Below are positions 1-5,493 of a stretch of 7,113 nt of DNA, piece after piece. Source of the stretch: Burkholderiales bacterium. Lineage in GTDB: Bacteria; Pseudomonadota; Gammaproteobacteria; Burkholderiales; Usitatibacteraceae. Position 1 is the stretch's first letter. Each line of letters starts with the position of its first letter. The notes under the pieces were generated by a model. It ran no database searches and had not been told where the DNA came from. It saw nothing but the letters and a program-made list of their open reading frames with translations. The stretch lies in assembly GCA_017880705.1 (NCBI GenBank), contig JADGRS010000159.1, positions 1 through 7,113 on the forward strand, read 5' to 3'. Both the position numbers and the translations under genes were made by a program.

Positions 1-1
1 C

Positions 2-418
2 GGAAACGTCGTGCTGAACCCCCTCGTGAGATTGAATGCGGGCTACTACAAGTACGACTCCGAGCAGGGTGGCGGAGTGGGTAACCGCAAGGACCACGCA
101 TGGACGGTCTCGACCAAGCTCACGCCCGGCGGCCCTCTCGAGTATGACCTCGGCTACCAGGTCATCACCGCGGTGAATGCGGGCGTGAACGGCTCCGGGT
201 TCGTGTTGACGCCCTATGCCGATGCCGCGGGCGTCAAGGCGACGGCGAACGGAGACAAGAAGACGATGTACGGATCCGTCTTCTACCACTTCGACAAGCG
301 CTCGGAGGTCTACTTCGTGACGGACTACATGAAGCTCACCGATGGCTACAAAGTTTCCACGACCGGCGGCCACAACAGCCAGGTCGAGGTGGGCGTCGGC
401 TTGCGCACGCGGTTCTAG
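2..418 (+). CDS. Gram-negative porin, C-terminal fragment (5' end outside window)
   Basis: This is the last ~139 residues of an outer-membrane beta-barrel porin; the reading frame is open to the left edge, so the start lies outside the window. Visible features are alternating hydrophobic/polar strands rich in Tyr and Gly (LNAGYYKYDS; YDLGYQVITAV; TMYGSVFYHFDKRSEVYFVTDYMKL) separated by Gly/Asn/Asp-rich loops. The last strand, VEVGVGLRTRF, ends in Phe immediately before TAG, the C-terminal signature recognised by the BAM machinery. The pattern fits the betaproteobacterial OmpC-like / porin_4 family, a trimeric general diffusion channel, but substrate preference cannot be read from this part. 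It is followed by its own hairpin terminator and faces the M48 protease gene convergently. Confidence 0.87.
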   Translation, partial: GNVVLNPLVRLNAGYYKYDSEQGGGVGNRKDHAWTVSTKLTPGGPLEYDLGYQVITAVNAGVNGSGFVLTPYADAAGVKATANGDKKTMYGSVFYHFDKRSEVYFVTDYMKLTDGYKVSTTGGHNSQVEVGVGLRTRF

Positions 419-446
419 ACCCCATCAGCAGGCCTGCTTCTCCTCT

Positions 447-485
447 TGCCCGGGGGACGCCGCAAGGCGTTTTCCGGGCATTTTT
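447..485 (+). terminator. Rho-independent terminator of the porin gene
   Basis: Outer arms TGCCCGG (447-453) and CCGGGCA (474-480) and inner arms ACGCC (457-461) and GGCGT (466-470) enclose a GCAA tetraloop; GGG opposite TTT (454-456/471-473) can form G-U pairs, giving a nearly continuous 15-bp stem. TTTTT follows at 481-485. The T-run is on the + strand, so it serves the porin transcript. It lies 6 bp past the 3' end of the convergent protease gene, and the minus-strand version lacks a U-tract. Confidence 0.8.
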
Positions 486-490
486 ATTCG

Positions 491-1204
491 CTACCGCGGC
501 TGCTTGTCGAGCTGCTGCGCAATCGTCCTCGCCATGGCCGCTCGCGACTGTGCCGAGGGATGGCTCGAGTTGAATGTCCGCGGCCCTTCCTGCGTCGCGA
601 GCTTGTCGTAGAAGCTCACGAGGCTCGTTGCCGGCCACCCGGCGCGATAGGCGAGGCCCATGCCGATCCGGTCCGCCTCGTTTTCCTGCATGACGGCGAT
701 CTCGGCCCGGCGGATTTCCTGGGCGACGTCCGCATCCATCGACGAACGAGTGGCTTCGCGACGATGGTAAGCCACCGCGTGCGCGATCTCGTGTCCCAGC
801 AGCATCGCCAGCTCGCCATCGTCGAGGTCGAGACGCTTGACGAGTGCGCTGCCGACGAGGACCTTGCCCCCGGCCATGCAGAACGCGCCCTTGGAGCGAT
901 CGCTTGTCACGTGGACTTCCCATGACCACGTTCCCGTCTCGGGGCGCACTTCCGCGGCAGCGACGATCAGTCCCCTGGAGATTCGGCGTACCCGCTCGAG
1001 CGTGACCTCGTCGTCGTCGAGCTGGCCTCGGGCGGACAGGCCCGCGACGATCTTGCGGTATTGCGCCGCTGCCTCGTTGCGGAATGCTTCGTCCTCGGTC
1101 CCCGCCGCGGGAGCACGAGGCGAGTTCGCCGGCTGTGCGAACGCCATCGCACTGCAGAGCGCCATCGCAAGCGCAATTCCGCCGAATGTTCGCGAGCAAT
1201 TCAT
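491..1204 (-). CDS. M48-family zinc metalloprotease, secreted
   Basis: A 237-residue predicted periplasmic peptidase. An N-terminal signal peptide (MNCSRTFGG... then a hydrophobic stretch to about AFA at 21-23) precedes the catalytic domain. The zinc site is HEIAH at 138-142 (two His ligands plus general-base Glu). The third ligand is the Glu of ENEAD (174-178, ExxxD pattern), followed by RIGMGLAYRAGW. A later SSHPS (213-217) matches the conserved S/THPS of M48 enzymes. Size and layout resemble small single-domain M48 proteins such as E. coli LoiP/YcaL, which act in envelope protein quality control, but no lipobox is seen. The ATG at 1204 is preceded by GGGG seven bases upstream. The frame stays open far upstream only because it runs antisense to the next gene; the signal peptide fixes the start. 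It is divergent from the glycosylase gene. Confidence 0.88.
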   Translation of the reverse strand: MNCSRTFGGIALAMALCSAMAFAQPANSPRAPAAGTEDEAFRNEAAAQYRKIVAGLSARGQLDDDEVTLERVRRISRGLIVAAAEVRPETGTWSWEVHVTSDRSKGAFCMAGGKVLVGSALVKRLDLDDGELAMLLGHEIAHAVAYHRREATRSSMDADVAQEIRRAEIAVMQENEADRIGMGLAYRAGWPATSLVSFYDKLATQEGPRTFNSSHPSAQSRAAMARTIAQQLDKQPR

Positions 1205-1279
1205 GTAATGTCCCCGCAGGTCCGCAACCCGCCTCCAGCAATTTAACCCAATCATCCGGGACGAGCCCGGCTTCCCCAC
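1205..1279. promoter_or_regulatory. Divergent intergenic region between protease and glycosylase genes
   Basis: This 75-bp gap must contain the start signals of two divergent genes. A TTAAAT-like -10 candidate for the protease lies on the minus strand around 1240-1245, without a clear -35. A small hairpin CCGGG-acgag-CCCGG (1256-1270) sits just before the GTG start at 1280. No operator or known binding site is recognised. Confidence 0.3.
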
Positions 1280-1999
1280 GTGTCCGCCACTGCGCTTCGA
1301 GATTTCCTCGCCATCCTCGAGAAGGGACCTTCCGAGCCGCTTTGCGTTTTCAATCCATGGCGTGATCACGACGAGCGCGATGGCAAACCGCGGCGCGACA
1401 CGCCGGGAATTCGCCGCGAGAACATGCAGGCCTACATCGAGTCGCGCCGCAGCGAGGCGCGCGTGATGCTCCTGGGCGAAGCGCCGAGCCACCGCGGCTG
1501 CCGCTTCACGGGGATCGCGTTCTGCTCCGAGACGGAGCTCGTTCACAAGCCGGAGCTCGTCGCGCGCCCCAAGCTCACGCCGACAAGCCATGACGCCGAG
1601 GCGAAGCCGCAGCGCGAGCGCAGCGCCGCGGTGATCTGGAGCGAGATCGAGCGCGTGGGCCGTCCCTTCGAAATCGTGCTGTGGAACGCATTTCCGTGGC
1701 ACCCGTATCGCGCCGACGGTGGCGATGCCGCTTCCGGCCCGTGCGGGCCGTCGAGCAACCGCAAGCCGCGCCTGGGTGAGGTCGCGGAAGGACGGCGCGC
1801 CTTCGACGCTTTGCTGCGATGCTTCACGCGCAAGCTCGAGGTCTTCGCCGTCGGCAAGGTCGCCGAGGATGCCCTCGCGCGTTGGGGCGGCGTCGAATGC
1901 GCGGGCTACATCCGCCATCCCGCACAAGGCGGCGAAAAGCTCTTCCGATCGCAGTTCCGCTCGCAGGTCGCCGCTCGCTTACGTAGTGTTGCGGTGTGA
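1280..1999 (+). CDS. Uracil-DNA glycosylase superfamily protein
   Basis: A 239-residue protein of the UDG-like fold, expected to excise damaged or misincorporated bases or to be a relative with altered activity. The N-terminal FNPWRD (24-29) and TPGIRRENMQAY (41-52) resemble a bacterial UDG-like subgroup. The core has LLGEAPSHRGCRFTGIAF (64-81), matching the GEAPG motif-1 region that carries the water-activating residues of UDG-fold enzymes. It is followed by NAFPWHP (136-142), PRLGEVAEGRR (163-173) and the C-terminal HPAQGG (213-218), equivalent to the HPS(P) DNA-binding loop. GTG at 1280 is chosen because it keeps the FNPW block; the ribosome-binding site is weak (GGGACGAG, 14 bases upstream). 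ATG 1424 would delete that block. It appears complete, and the transposon lies just downstream. Substrate class is not determinable here. Confidence 0.78.
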   Translation: MSATALRDFLAILEKGPSEPLCVFNPWRDHDERDGKPRRDTPGIRRENMQAYIESRRSEARVMLLGEAPSHRGCRFTGIAFCSETELVHKPELVARPKLTPTSHDAEAKPQRERSAAVIWSEIERVGRPFEIVLWNAFPWHPYRADGGDAASGPCGPSSNRKPRLGEVAEGRRAFDALLRCFTRKLEVFAVGKVAEDALARWGGVECAGYIRHPAQGGEKLFRSQFRSQVAARLRSVAV

Positions 2000-2040
2000 A
2001 TCCGCGATGTCTTGACTCGAGGGTCTCTAGCAGGTCGCGG

Positions 2041-2059
2041 AGGCTCATCCCGTGAGCCT
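2041..2059. repeat. Left-end subterminal hairpin of the tnpB element
   Basis: A perfect 7-bp stem, AGGCTCA (2041-2047) and TGAGCCT (2053-2059), with a TCCCG loop. Position and size fit the single-stranded hairpin recognised by TnpA at the left end of IS200/IS605 elements. A GTG at 2052 lies in this hairpin, which argues against using that codon as the tnpB start. Confidence 0.6.
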
Positions 2060-2102
2060 GGCGCGCGCTATGTTAATCGAATCACAGCGCCAGGCCATTT
2101 CC

Positions 2103-3281
2103 GTGATCCTTACCTACCGTTACCGGTTGTTGCCCACGAAGCGGCAGTATCGAGCGCTCGAGGCGATCCTCGAGTCGCAGCGCCAGCTCTACAACGCGGC
2201 GCTGGAGGAGCGGATCGACGCCTATCGAAAGGCGCACGTGACTCGCACCTATTTCGACCAGTCGAAGGCGCTCACCGAGTGGCGACATGAGGATCCGGAA
2301 GCGTCCGCCCTGCCCGTAGCCCTTCAGCGTGCGACGCTGAAACGCCTGGATGAGGCATACAAAGGGTTCTTTCGACGGGTGAAGAGCAGCGGCAAGCCGG
2401 GCTTTCCACGCTTCCGCGGCAAGGGCTGGTTCGATAGCTTCGGATTTCGCGAGCTCAGTGGAATCTCGATGCACGCGGGAAAGCTCCGATTCAAAGGCAT
2501 GCCGCGAGCGCTTCGGATACATGTGCATCGGCCAATGCCCGCGGACGCCGTCCTGAAGAGCTGCGTTTTTCGGCGCGACGTAAAGGGGTGGACGGTGGGT
2601 CTTGCCGCCGAGATACCGACACCATCCTTACGCAGGGGTGAGCGTGTGGTCGGCGTGGATCTCGGGATCACGACCTTCGCCGCACTCTCCGACGGCGCGG
2701 TGATTCCCAGCCTCAAGGCCGCCCGCTTGGCGGAACGTCACCTGCGAACCGCGCAGCGCGCGCTCGCGCGGAAGAAACGCGGCTCCAGAGGCCGTGGTAA
2801 AGCGCGCATTGCAGTGCGGCGGTGCCATGCGGCAACGGTTCGCCGTCGCGCCAACCACCTGCATCAGGCGAGCGCTCGCCTCGTACGCGACTACGACGTG
2901 ATTGCGATCGAAGCCCTCCAAGTTAGGGGGCTCGCGCGTAGCAGCCTTGCAAAGGATGTCCACGACGCTTCGTGGGCCAAGTTCATCTCGTTCCTGAGGT
3001 ACAAAGCTGCAAAGGCTGGTACCCGGCTGATCGAGGTGGATCCCCGTAACACGAGTCAGGATTGTTCCGACTGTGGCGCAAGAGTGCCAAAGGAACTCGG
3101 CGATCGGCAGCATCAATGTCCGCATTGCGGACTGTCGGTCGACCGAGACCTGAATGCCGCGCGGAACATCCTGAACCGGGCCGGAGTGGGCCCGGGCCTG
3201 CGCAACGTAGCCGGTTGCGGCATGCGTGCAAGCGGAAACCTCAGTGAATCTACGAGATCTCGTCAAGAGACCTCAGAGTAA
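2103..3281 (+). CDS. tnpB: TnpB, RNA-guided endonuclease of IS200/IS605 family (OrfB)
   Basis: A 392-residue protein with the full TnpB architecture. The N-terminus ILTYRYRLLPTKRQ opens the helical/WED region, with KPGFPRFRGKG at 98-108. The three RuvC segments are VGVDLGIT (Asp186), IAIEALQVRGL (Glu270) and SVDRDLNAARN (Asp347/Asp349). A zinc ribbon sits before the last segment: CSDC at 321-324 and CPHC at 339-342. No frameshift or lost catalytic residue is seen. TnpB proteins cut DNA next to a short TAM using an omega-RNA from the element's right end, which helps retain the element after TnpA excision. GTG 2103 is preferred because family members begin at M-I-L-T-Y-type sequences; the frame also contains ATG 2070 and GTG 2052, which would add 11 or 17 residues from the left end. 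The stop overlaps the right-end structure. Base composition resembles its neighbours, so it may be long resident. Confidence 0.92.
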   Translation: MILTYRYRLLPTKRQYRALEAILESQRQLYNAALEERIDAYRKAHVTRTYFDQSKALTEWRHEDPEASALPVALQRATLKRLDEAYKGFFRRVKSSGKPGFPRFRGKGWFDSFGFRELSGISMHAGKLRFKGMPRALRIHVHRPMPADAVLKSCVFRRDVKGWTVGLAAEIPTPSLRRGERVVGVDLGITTFAALSDGAVIPSLKAARLAERHLRTAQRALARKKRGSRGRGKARIAVRRCHAATVRRRANHLHQASARLVRDYDVIAIEALQVRGLARSSLAKDVHDASWAKFISFLRYKAAKAGTRLIEVDPRNTSQDCSDCGARVPKELGDRQHQCPHCGLSVDRDLNAARNILNRAGVGPGLRNVAGCGMRASGNLSESTRSRQETSE

Positions 3282-3283
3282 AC
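3150..3283 (+). ncRNA. Candidate omega-RNA (TnpB guide RNA scaffold), limits inferred
   Basis: In characterised TnpB systems the scaffold RNA comes from the 3' end of tnpB plus the right end, with the guide being host sequence just downstream. Here the region contains an 8-bp imperfect hairpin, arms 3254-3261 and 3267-3274 with a single A-C mismatch and loop GTCAA. GAATC lies shortly before it and AGAGTAAAC after it. If the right end is near 3283, the guide would begin with host bases just upstream of the PLP-enzyme gene. The 5' limit is set only from the usual length of about 130 bases. The hairpin is seen; the RNA is inferred. Confidence 0.4.
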
Positions 3284-3313
3284 TGAGACACTACCCTCGT
3301 TTATAGTTCCGCG

Positions 3314-4429
3314 ATGCTCGAAGACATCGACACGCCGGCGCTCCTCCTCGATCGCGAGAAGCTCGAGCGCAATTGCCTGCGCATGCGCGAGCGCTTGCGC
3401 TCCCACAACGTCGCCCTGCGGCCGCACGTGAAGACGGCGAAGAGCGTGGAGGTGACGCAGACCGCGCTCGACGCCGCGACCGGGGCTATTACCGTCTCGA
3501 CACTGCGCGAGGCGGAGCACTTCTTCGGCCGCGGCTTCCGCGACATTCTCTACGCGGTGGGGATGGTGCCCGCGAAAGTCGCGCGCGTCGCCGAGCTCAC
3601 GCGCCGCGGCGCCAACATCAGCACGATCGTCGACAGCGTCGAGGGCGCGCGGGCGCTGATGCAGGCGTGCGACAAGGCGGGCGTACGCATTCCGACGCTC
3701 GTGGAGATCGACAGCGACGGCCATCGCGCGGGAATCGCGCCCGGGGACAAGGCGCTTCTCGAGGTGGCGGAAGTGCTGGGCGATTCGCTTCGCGGCGTGA
3801 TGACTCACGCGGGGGACTCGTACAATTGCGCGACGACCGATGCCATTCGCGCGGTGGCGGCGCGCGAGCGCGAGGCGGTGGTGAGCTCGGCCGCGGCGCT
3901 GCGCGCAAGGGGCCATCCGTCGCCTGTCGTCAGCGTGGGCTCGACGCCGACCGCGACCTTCGCCGAATCGTTCGCCGGCGTGACCGAGGTGCGTACCGGC
4001 GTCTACATGTTTCATGACCTCGTGATGGCGGGGCTCGGCGTGTGCGAGCTGGACGACATCGCCATCTCGGTCCTCGCGAGTGTCATCGGCCACCAGCGCG
4101 AGAAGAACTGGCTCATCACCGATGCCGGATGGATGGCGCTCTCGCGCGATCGCGGCACCGCGAGCCAGAAGGTCGACCAGGGCTACGGCCTGGTCTGCGG
4201 CGTCGAGGGTCGGCCGCTCGAAGACCTCATCGTGGTCGAGTCGAACCAGGAGCACGGCATCGTCGCGCGGCGCGACGGCGGCGCCATCGACTTCGATCGC
4301 TATCCCATCGGGAAGCTCTTGCGCGTGCTGCCGAACCACGCGTGCGCGACCGCCGCGCAGCACTCGCGGTATCGCGTGATCGACGCGGGCCGCGTCACGC
4401 AAACGTGGGATCGATTCGCCGGCTGGTAG
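3314..4429 (+). CDS. D-threonine aldolase / D-serine dehydratase-like PLP enzyme (DSD1 family)
   Basis: A 371-residue fold-type III PLP enzyme with an alanine-racemase-like N-terminal barrel. DTPALLLD (6-13) is the typical opening. RPHVKTAK (36-43) carries the PLP-binding Lys40. EIDSDGHRAGI (131-141) and THAGDSY (164-170) line the barrel; SVGSTPT (207-213) is the phosphate-binding region; EVRTGVYMFHD (225-235) follows. The C-terminal domain has PNHACAT, whose His342 and Cys344 correspond to the divalent-metal ligands of D-threonine aldolase and eukaryotic-type D-serine dehydratase. Length is normal for the family. The reaction is either retro-aldol cleavage of D-threonine-type beta-hydroxy amino acids to glycine and an aldehyde, or deamination of D-serine; motifs alone do not separate them. 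ATG 3314 has no clear Shine-Dalgarno. A TATAGT-like box (3303-3308) is so close that a very short or absent leader is possible. The stop abuts a perfect palindrome. Confidence 0.85.
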   Translation: MLEDIDTPALLLDREKLERNCLRMRERLRSHNVALRPHVKTAKSVEVTQTALDAATGAITVSTLREAEHFFGRGFRDILYAVGMVPAKVARVAELTRRGANISTIVDSVEGARALMQACDKAGVRIPTLVEIDSDGHRAGIAPGDKALLEVAEVLGDSLRGVMTHAGDSYNCATTDAIRAVAAREREAVVSSAAALRARGHPSPVVSVGSTPTATFAESFAGVTEVRTGVYMFHDLVMAGLGVCELDDIAISVLASVIGHQREKNWLITDAGWMALSRDRGTASQKVDQGYGLVCGVEGRPLEDLIVVESNQEHGIVARRDGGAIDFDRYPIGKLLRVLPNHACATAAQHSRYRVIDAGRVTQTWDRFAGW

Positions 4430-4487
4430 GAAATTGGTGTCAGGTACGAATTTCGGCGAGCGAAATTCGTACCTGACACCAATTTCC
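4429..4487. repeat. 27-bp perfect inverted repeat with 5-base loop (REP-like)
   Basis: Arms 4429-4455 and 4461-4487 are exact reverse complements around the loop GCGAG. The core contains GGTGTCAGGTACGAATTTCG and its complement. The left arm starts at the last base of the PLP-enzyme stop codon, and a GTAG tetranucleotide (4426-4429) immediately precedes it. As RNA it would be an extremely stable stem, but there is no T-run after it, so it is not a canonical terminator, though it could protect the mRNA 3' end. From memory, related 'GTGTCAGGTAC' palindromes are scattered in betaproteobacterial genomes, sometimes near REP-associated transposases; this is recollection, not a search. Confidence 0.9.
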
Positions 4488-4513
4488 CTCTGGGAATTCC
4501 GCGGGAAAATCGC

Positions 4514-4519
4514 TATAAT
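4514..4519 (+). promoter_or_regulatory. -10 box of the tRNA-Arg promoter
   Basis: An exact consensus TATAAT lies 11 bases before the tRNA 5' end, as expected for a short leader before RNase P processing. No good -35 hexamer is visible 16-18 bases upstream (TGGGAA at 4491-4496), so the promoter probably depends on the perfect -10, UP or other elements. Confidence 0.6.
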
Positions 4520-4530
4520 TCGACCTCTTA

Positions 4531-4607
4531 GCGCCCGTAGCTCAGATGGATAGAGTACCTGGCTACGAACCAGGGGGTCGTGGGTTCGAATCCTGCCGGG
4601 CGCGCCA
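4531..4607 (+). tRNA. tRNA-Arg (anticodon ACG)
   Basis: A 77-base tRNA with all arms. The acceptor GCGCCCG (4531-4537) pairs with CGGGCGC (4597-4603), followed by discriminator G and an encoded CCA (4605-4607). The D-arm contains TAGCTCAGATGGATAGAG. The anticodon stem CCTGG/CCAGG encloses CTACGAA, with anticodon ACG at 4565-4567. The T-loop TTCGAAT is closed by a 5-bp stem containing two G-U pairs. The ACG anticodon, whose first base is normally edited to inosine, reads CGU/CGC/CGA arginine codons. It is monocistronic, with its own -10 box and terminator. Confidence 0.97.
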
Positions 4608-4614
4608 GACAATC

Positions 4615-4643
4615 AACGCCTTGTCGAAAGACAGGGCGTTTTC
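4615..4643 (+). terminator. Rho-independent terminator of tRNA-Arg
   Basis: An 11-bp stem, AACGCCTTGTC (4615-4625) with GACAGGGCGTT (4630-4640), has one T-G pair and is closed by a GAAA tetraloop; TTTT lies at 4639-4642. It begins eight bases after the encoded CCA. Confidence 0.85.
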
Positions 4644-4675
4644 ATTTGGGCCGAGGCGAACAACATCTACGACTC

Positions 4676-4739
4676 AACGTCTGCTTTCGGCCACAAGCGG
4701 TCATTCGTGAGTGTCTACTTTCGGCCACAAGCGGTAAAG
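4676..4739 (+). repeat. Two tandem copies of a short dispersed repeat
   Basis: Copy 1 occupies 4676-4705 and copy 2 about 4710-4739. A 23-base core (4679-4701 and 4713-4735) differs at a single base (GTCTGC versus GTCTAC) and includes TTTCGGCCACAAGCGGT. The copies are 34 bases apart. Each core contains a GCTT/CTTT...AAGC arrangement. A diverged copy in reverse orientation occurs at 5683-5712. Read in one frame the motif would encode N-V-C-F-R-P-Q-A, a peptide that recurs, by recollection, in small spurious ORFs of proteobacterial genomes. Confidence 0.8.
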
Positions 4740-4813
4740 AGATACGACGGCCGCTGCCGATGCTGCTAGCCGCCTGACGCGGCAATTTATTCACGCCTAT
4801 GTGCGCTGGCAGA

Positions 4814-4843
4814 CTGACGCGTGGCGGCGCCTCCCGCTATAGT
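4814..4843 (+). promoter_or_regulatory. Candidate promoter of the 5078 gene
   Basis: CTGACG (4814-4819, four of six bases match the -35 consensus) and TATAGT (4838-4843, five of six match the -10) are separated by 18 bp. C precedes the -10 (CTATAGT), a feature of RpoS-preferred promoters. Transcription would start near 4850, leaving about 228 untranslated bases. It is inferred from sequence only. Confidence 0.4.
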
Positions 4844-5061
4844 TTCCCCACTCAACGCTCTGGATTCATCATGGCTCTTTCTGATGCAACTGTTGCTGAC
4901 GAATTCGGGCGCGGAAGCGCCCTGCCAGGTGTCTACCCCGTCAACACGCGGGCCCATGCAAGCGCAGCGTTCCCATCCCCATCATCATTCTGATTGCATT
5001 GTTTGTGCACTAGCAGTTTATTGAATTTCCTATCGTTCCATTCTCAAGCCCTCACCCTATG

Positions 5062-5067
5062 AAGGAG
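5062..5067 (+). promoter_or_regulatory. Strong Shine-Dalgarno of the 5078 gene
   Basis: AAGGAG, ten bases before ATG 5078, is the best ribosome-binding site in the window and fixes the start of this otherwise unrecognised gene. Confidence 0.8.
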
Positions 5068-5077
5068 ATCATCAATC

Positions 5078-5473
5078 ATGGAAGGCAATCGCTATAACGC
5101 CGCCTGGTGGAGCAAGGACAACGACTCGGCCTGGGATAATGTGAAGGCGGCCTTCCGCCGGGATTGGGACCAGACCAAGCATGACTTCGGCGGCAACCCC
5201 CCCAATCTGAAGCAGGACGTCCCCGATACGGTGAAGCAAGCGGCCGGCAAGCAGATCATCCCGCCTCCCAGCGTGCCGAACTTCGAGGAACACGAGCCGG
5301 CCTTCCGCTTCGGATACGGCGCCCGGCAGCACTACGGCAAAGACTACCCGGCCTGGGACGATCGGCTGGAACAGACGCTGCAGAAGGACTGGTCGACGTC
5401 GGCCGACAAGGACAACTGGAACCGCTATAGCAAGTCCGTCCGCCGCGGTTACGAGTTCAAGTCCAAACCCTGA
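5078..5473 (+). CDS. Small hydrophilic protein of unknown function with repeated AWD...DW motifs
   Basis: A 131-residue soluble protein, rich in Trp, Asp, Lys and Arg, with no signal peptide or membrane segment. A motif repeats: AWDNVKAAFRRDWDQTKHD (18-36) and AWDDRLEQTLQKDW (92-105). Between them are a Pro-rich linker (IPPPSVP, 60-66) and EPAFRFGYGARQHYG (73-87); the C-terminus has DNWNRYSKSVRRGYEF (112-127). The E-P-A-[FY]-R-[FY]-G-Y and V-R-R-G-Y-E blocks resemble small uncharacterised proteins in proteobacteria and Deinococcus, recalled rather than searched, and sometimes near stress genes. Strong Shine-Dalgarno, long leader and strong terminator mark it as a real, probably well-expressed single gene. 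The RpoS-like -10 hints at stress or stationary-phase expression, but function is unknown. Confidence 0.87.
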   Translation: MEGNRYNAAWWSKDNDSAWDNVKAAFRRDWDQTKHDFGGNPPNLKQDVPDTVKQAAGKQIIPPPSVPNFEEHEPAFRFGYGARQHYGKDYPAWDDRLEQTLQKDWSTSADKDNWNRYSKSVRRGYEFKSKP

Positions 5474-5493
5474 TCACAGTCGGTCGTGAATCG

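Larger units (their letters stand above)
2012..3287 (+). mobile_element. IS200/IS605-superfamily element, IS1341 type (tnpB only); ends approximate
   Basis: The element carries tnpB without a tnpA (Y1 transposase) gene, the layout of IS1341-type members, which would need TnpA in trans to move. The left end shows a hairpin AGGCTCA-tcccg-TGAGCCT (2041-2059) and a candidate target/TAM pentamer TTGAC at 2012-2016. The right end shows GAATC (3247-3251), as seen near other family right ends, then an imperfect hairpin (3254-3274) and a small CTCAG/CTGAG stem (3272-3287). These elements make no terminal inverted repeats or target duplications, so neither border is fixed by the sequence; only the hairpins bound it. 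It lies between the glycosylase and the PLP enzyme and disrupts neither. Confidence 0.65.
4644..5077. other. 434-bp non-coding stretch between tRNA and the 5078 gene
   Basis: No convincing gene is present. The first part holds the two short repeats and a GCCGC-ctgac-GCGGC hairpin (4769-4783) followed by AATTTATT. The second part holds a promoter candidate and a leader of about 230 bases for the 131-residue gene. Within the leader is a perfect hairpin GGGCGC-GGAA-GCGCCC (4907-4922). Two overlapping short open frames (ATG 4871 and ATG 4881) lack ribosome-binding sites and are not called. Confidence 0.6.

Noticed and set aside
336..1241. 301-codon minus-strand frame over the protease
   Set aside because: Arg/Gly-rich out-of-frame shadow of the M48 gene with no domain features.
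1205..1927. Upstream extension of the protease frame on the minus strand
   Set aside because: The extra ~240 residues run antisense to the glycosylase gene, and the signal peptide beginning at 1204 fixes the true start.
2052..2102. Longer tnpB starting at GTG 2052
   Set aside because: It would begin inside the left-end hairpin and add residues not expected in the family; GTG 2103 gives the usual TnpB N-terminus.
3263..4612. Long minus-strand open frame antisense to the PLP enzyme and tRNA
   Set aside because: Its N-terminus is the antisense translation of the tRNA (GAPGRIRTHDPLVRSQ), a well-known spurious protein, and the rest is a GC-rich shadow of the real gene.
4676..4739. CRISPR-like pair of repeats
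   Set aside because: Only two units with an 11-base gap between cores, no leader, no third copy in tandem and no cas genes.
4844..5010. yybP-ykoY manganese riboswitch
   Set aside because: A GTCAACA stretch (about 4949-4955) is suggestive, but the conserved GGGGAGUAG element and paired architecture are missing.
4799..5024. Two overlapping short open frames in the leader (ATG 4871 and ATG 4881)
   Set aside because: Neither has a ribosome-binding site or recognisable similarity; reported only as leader content.
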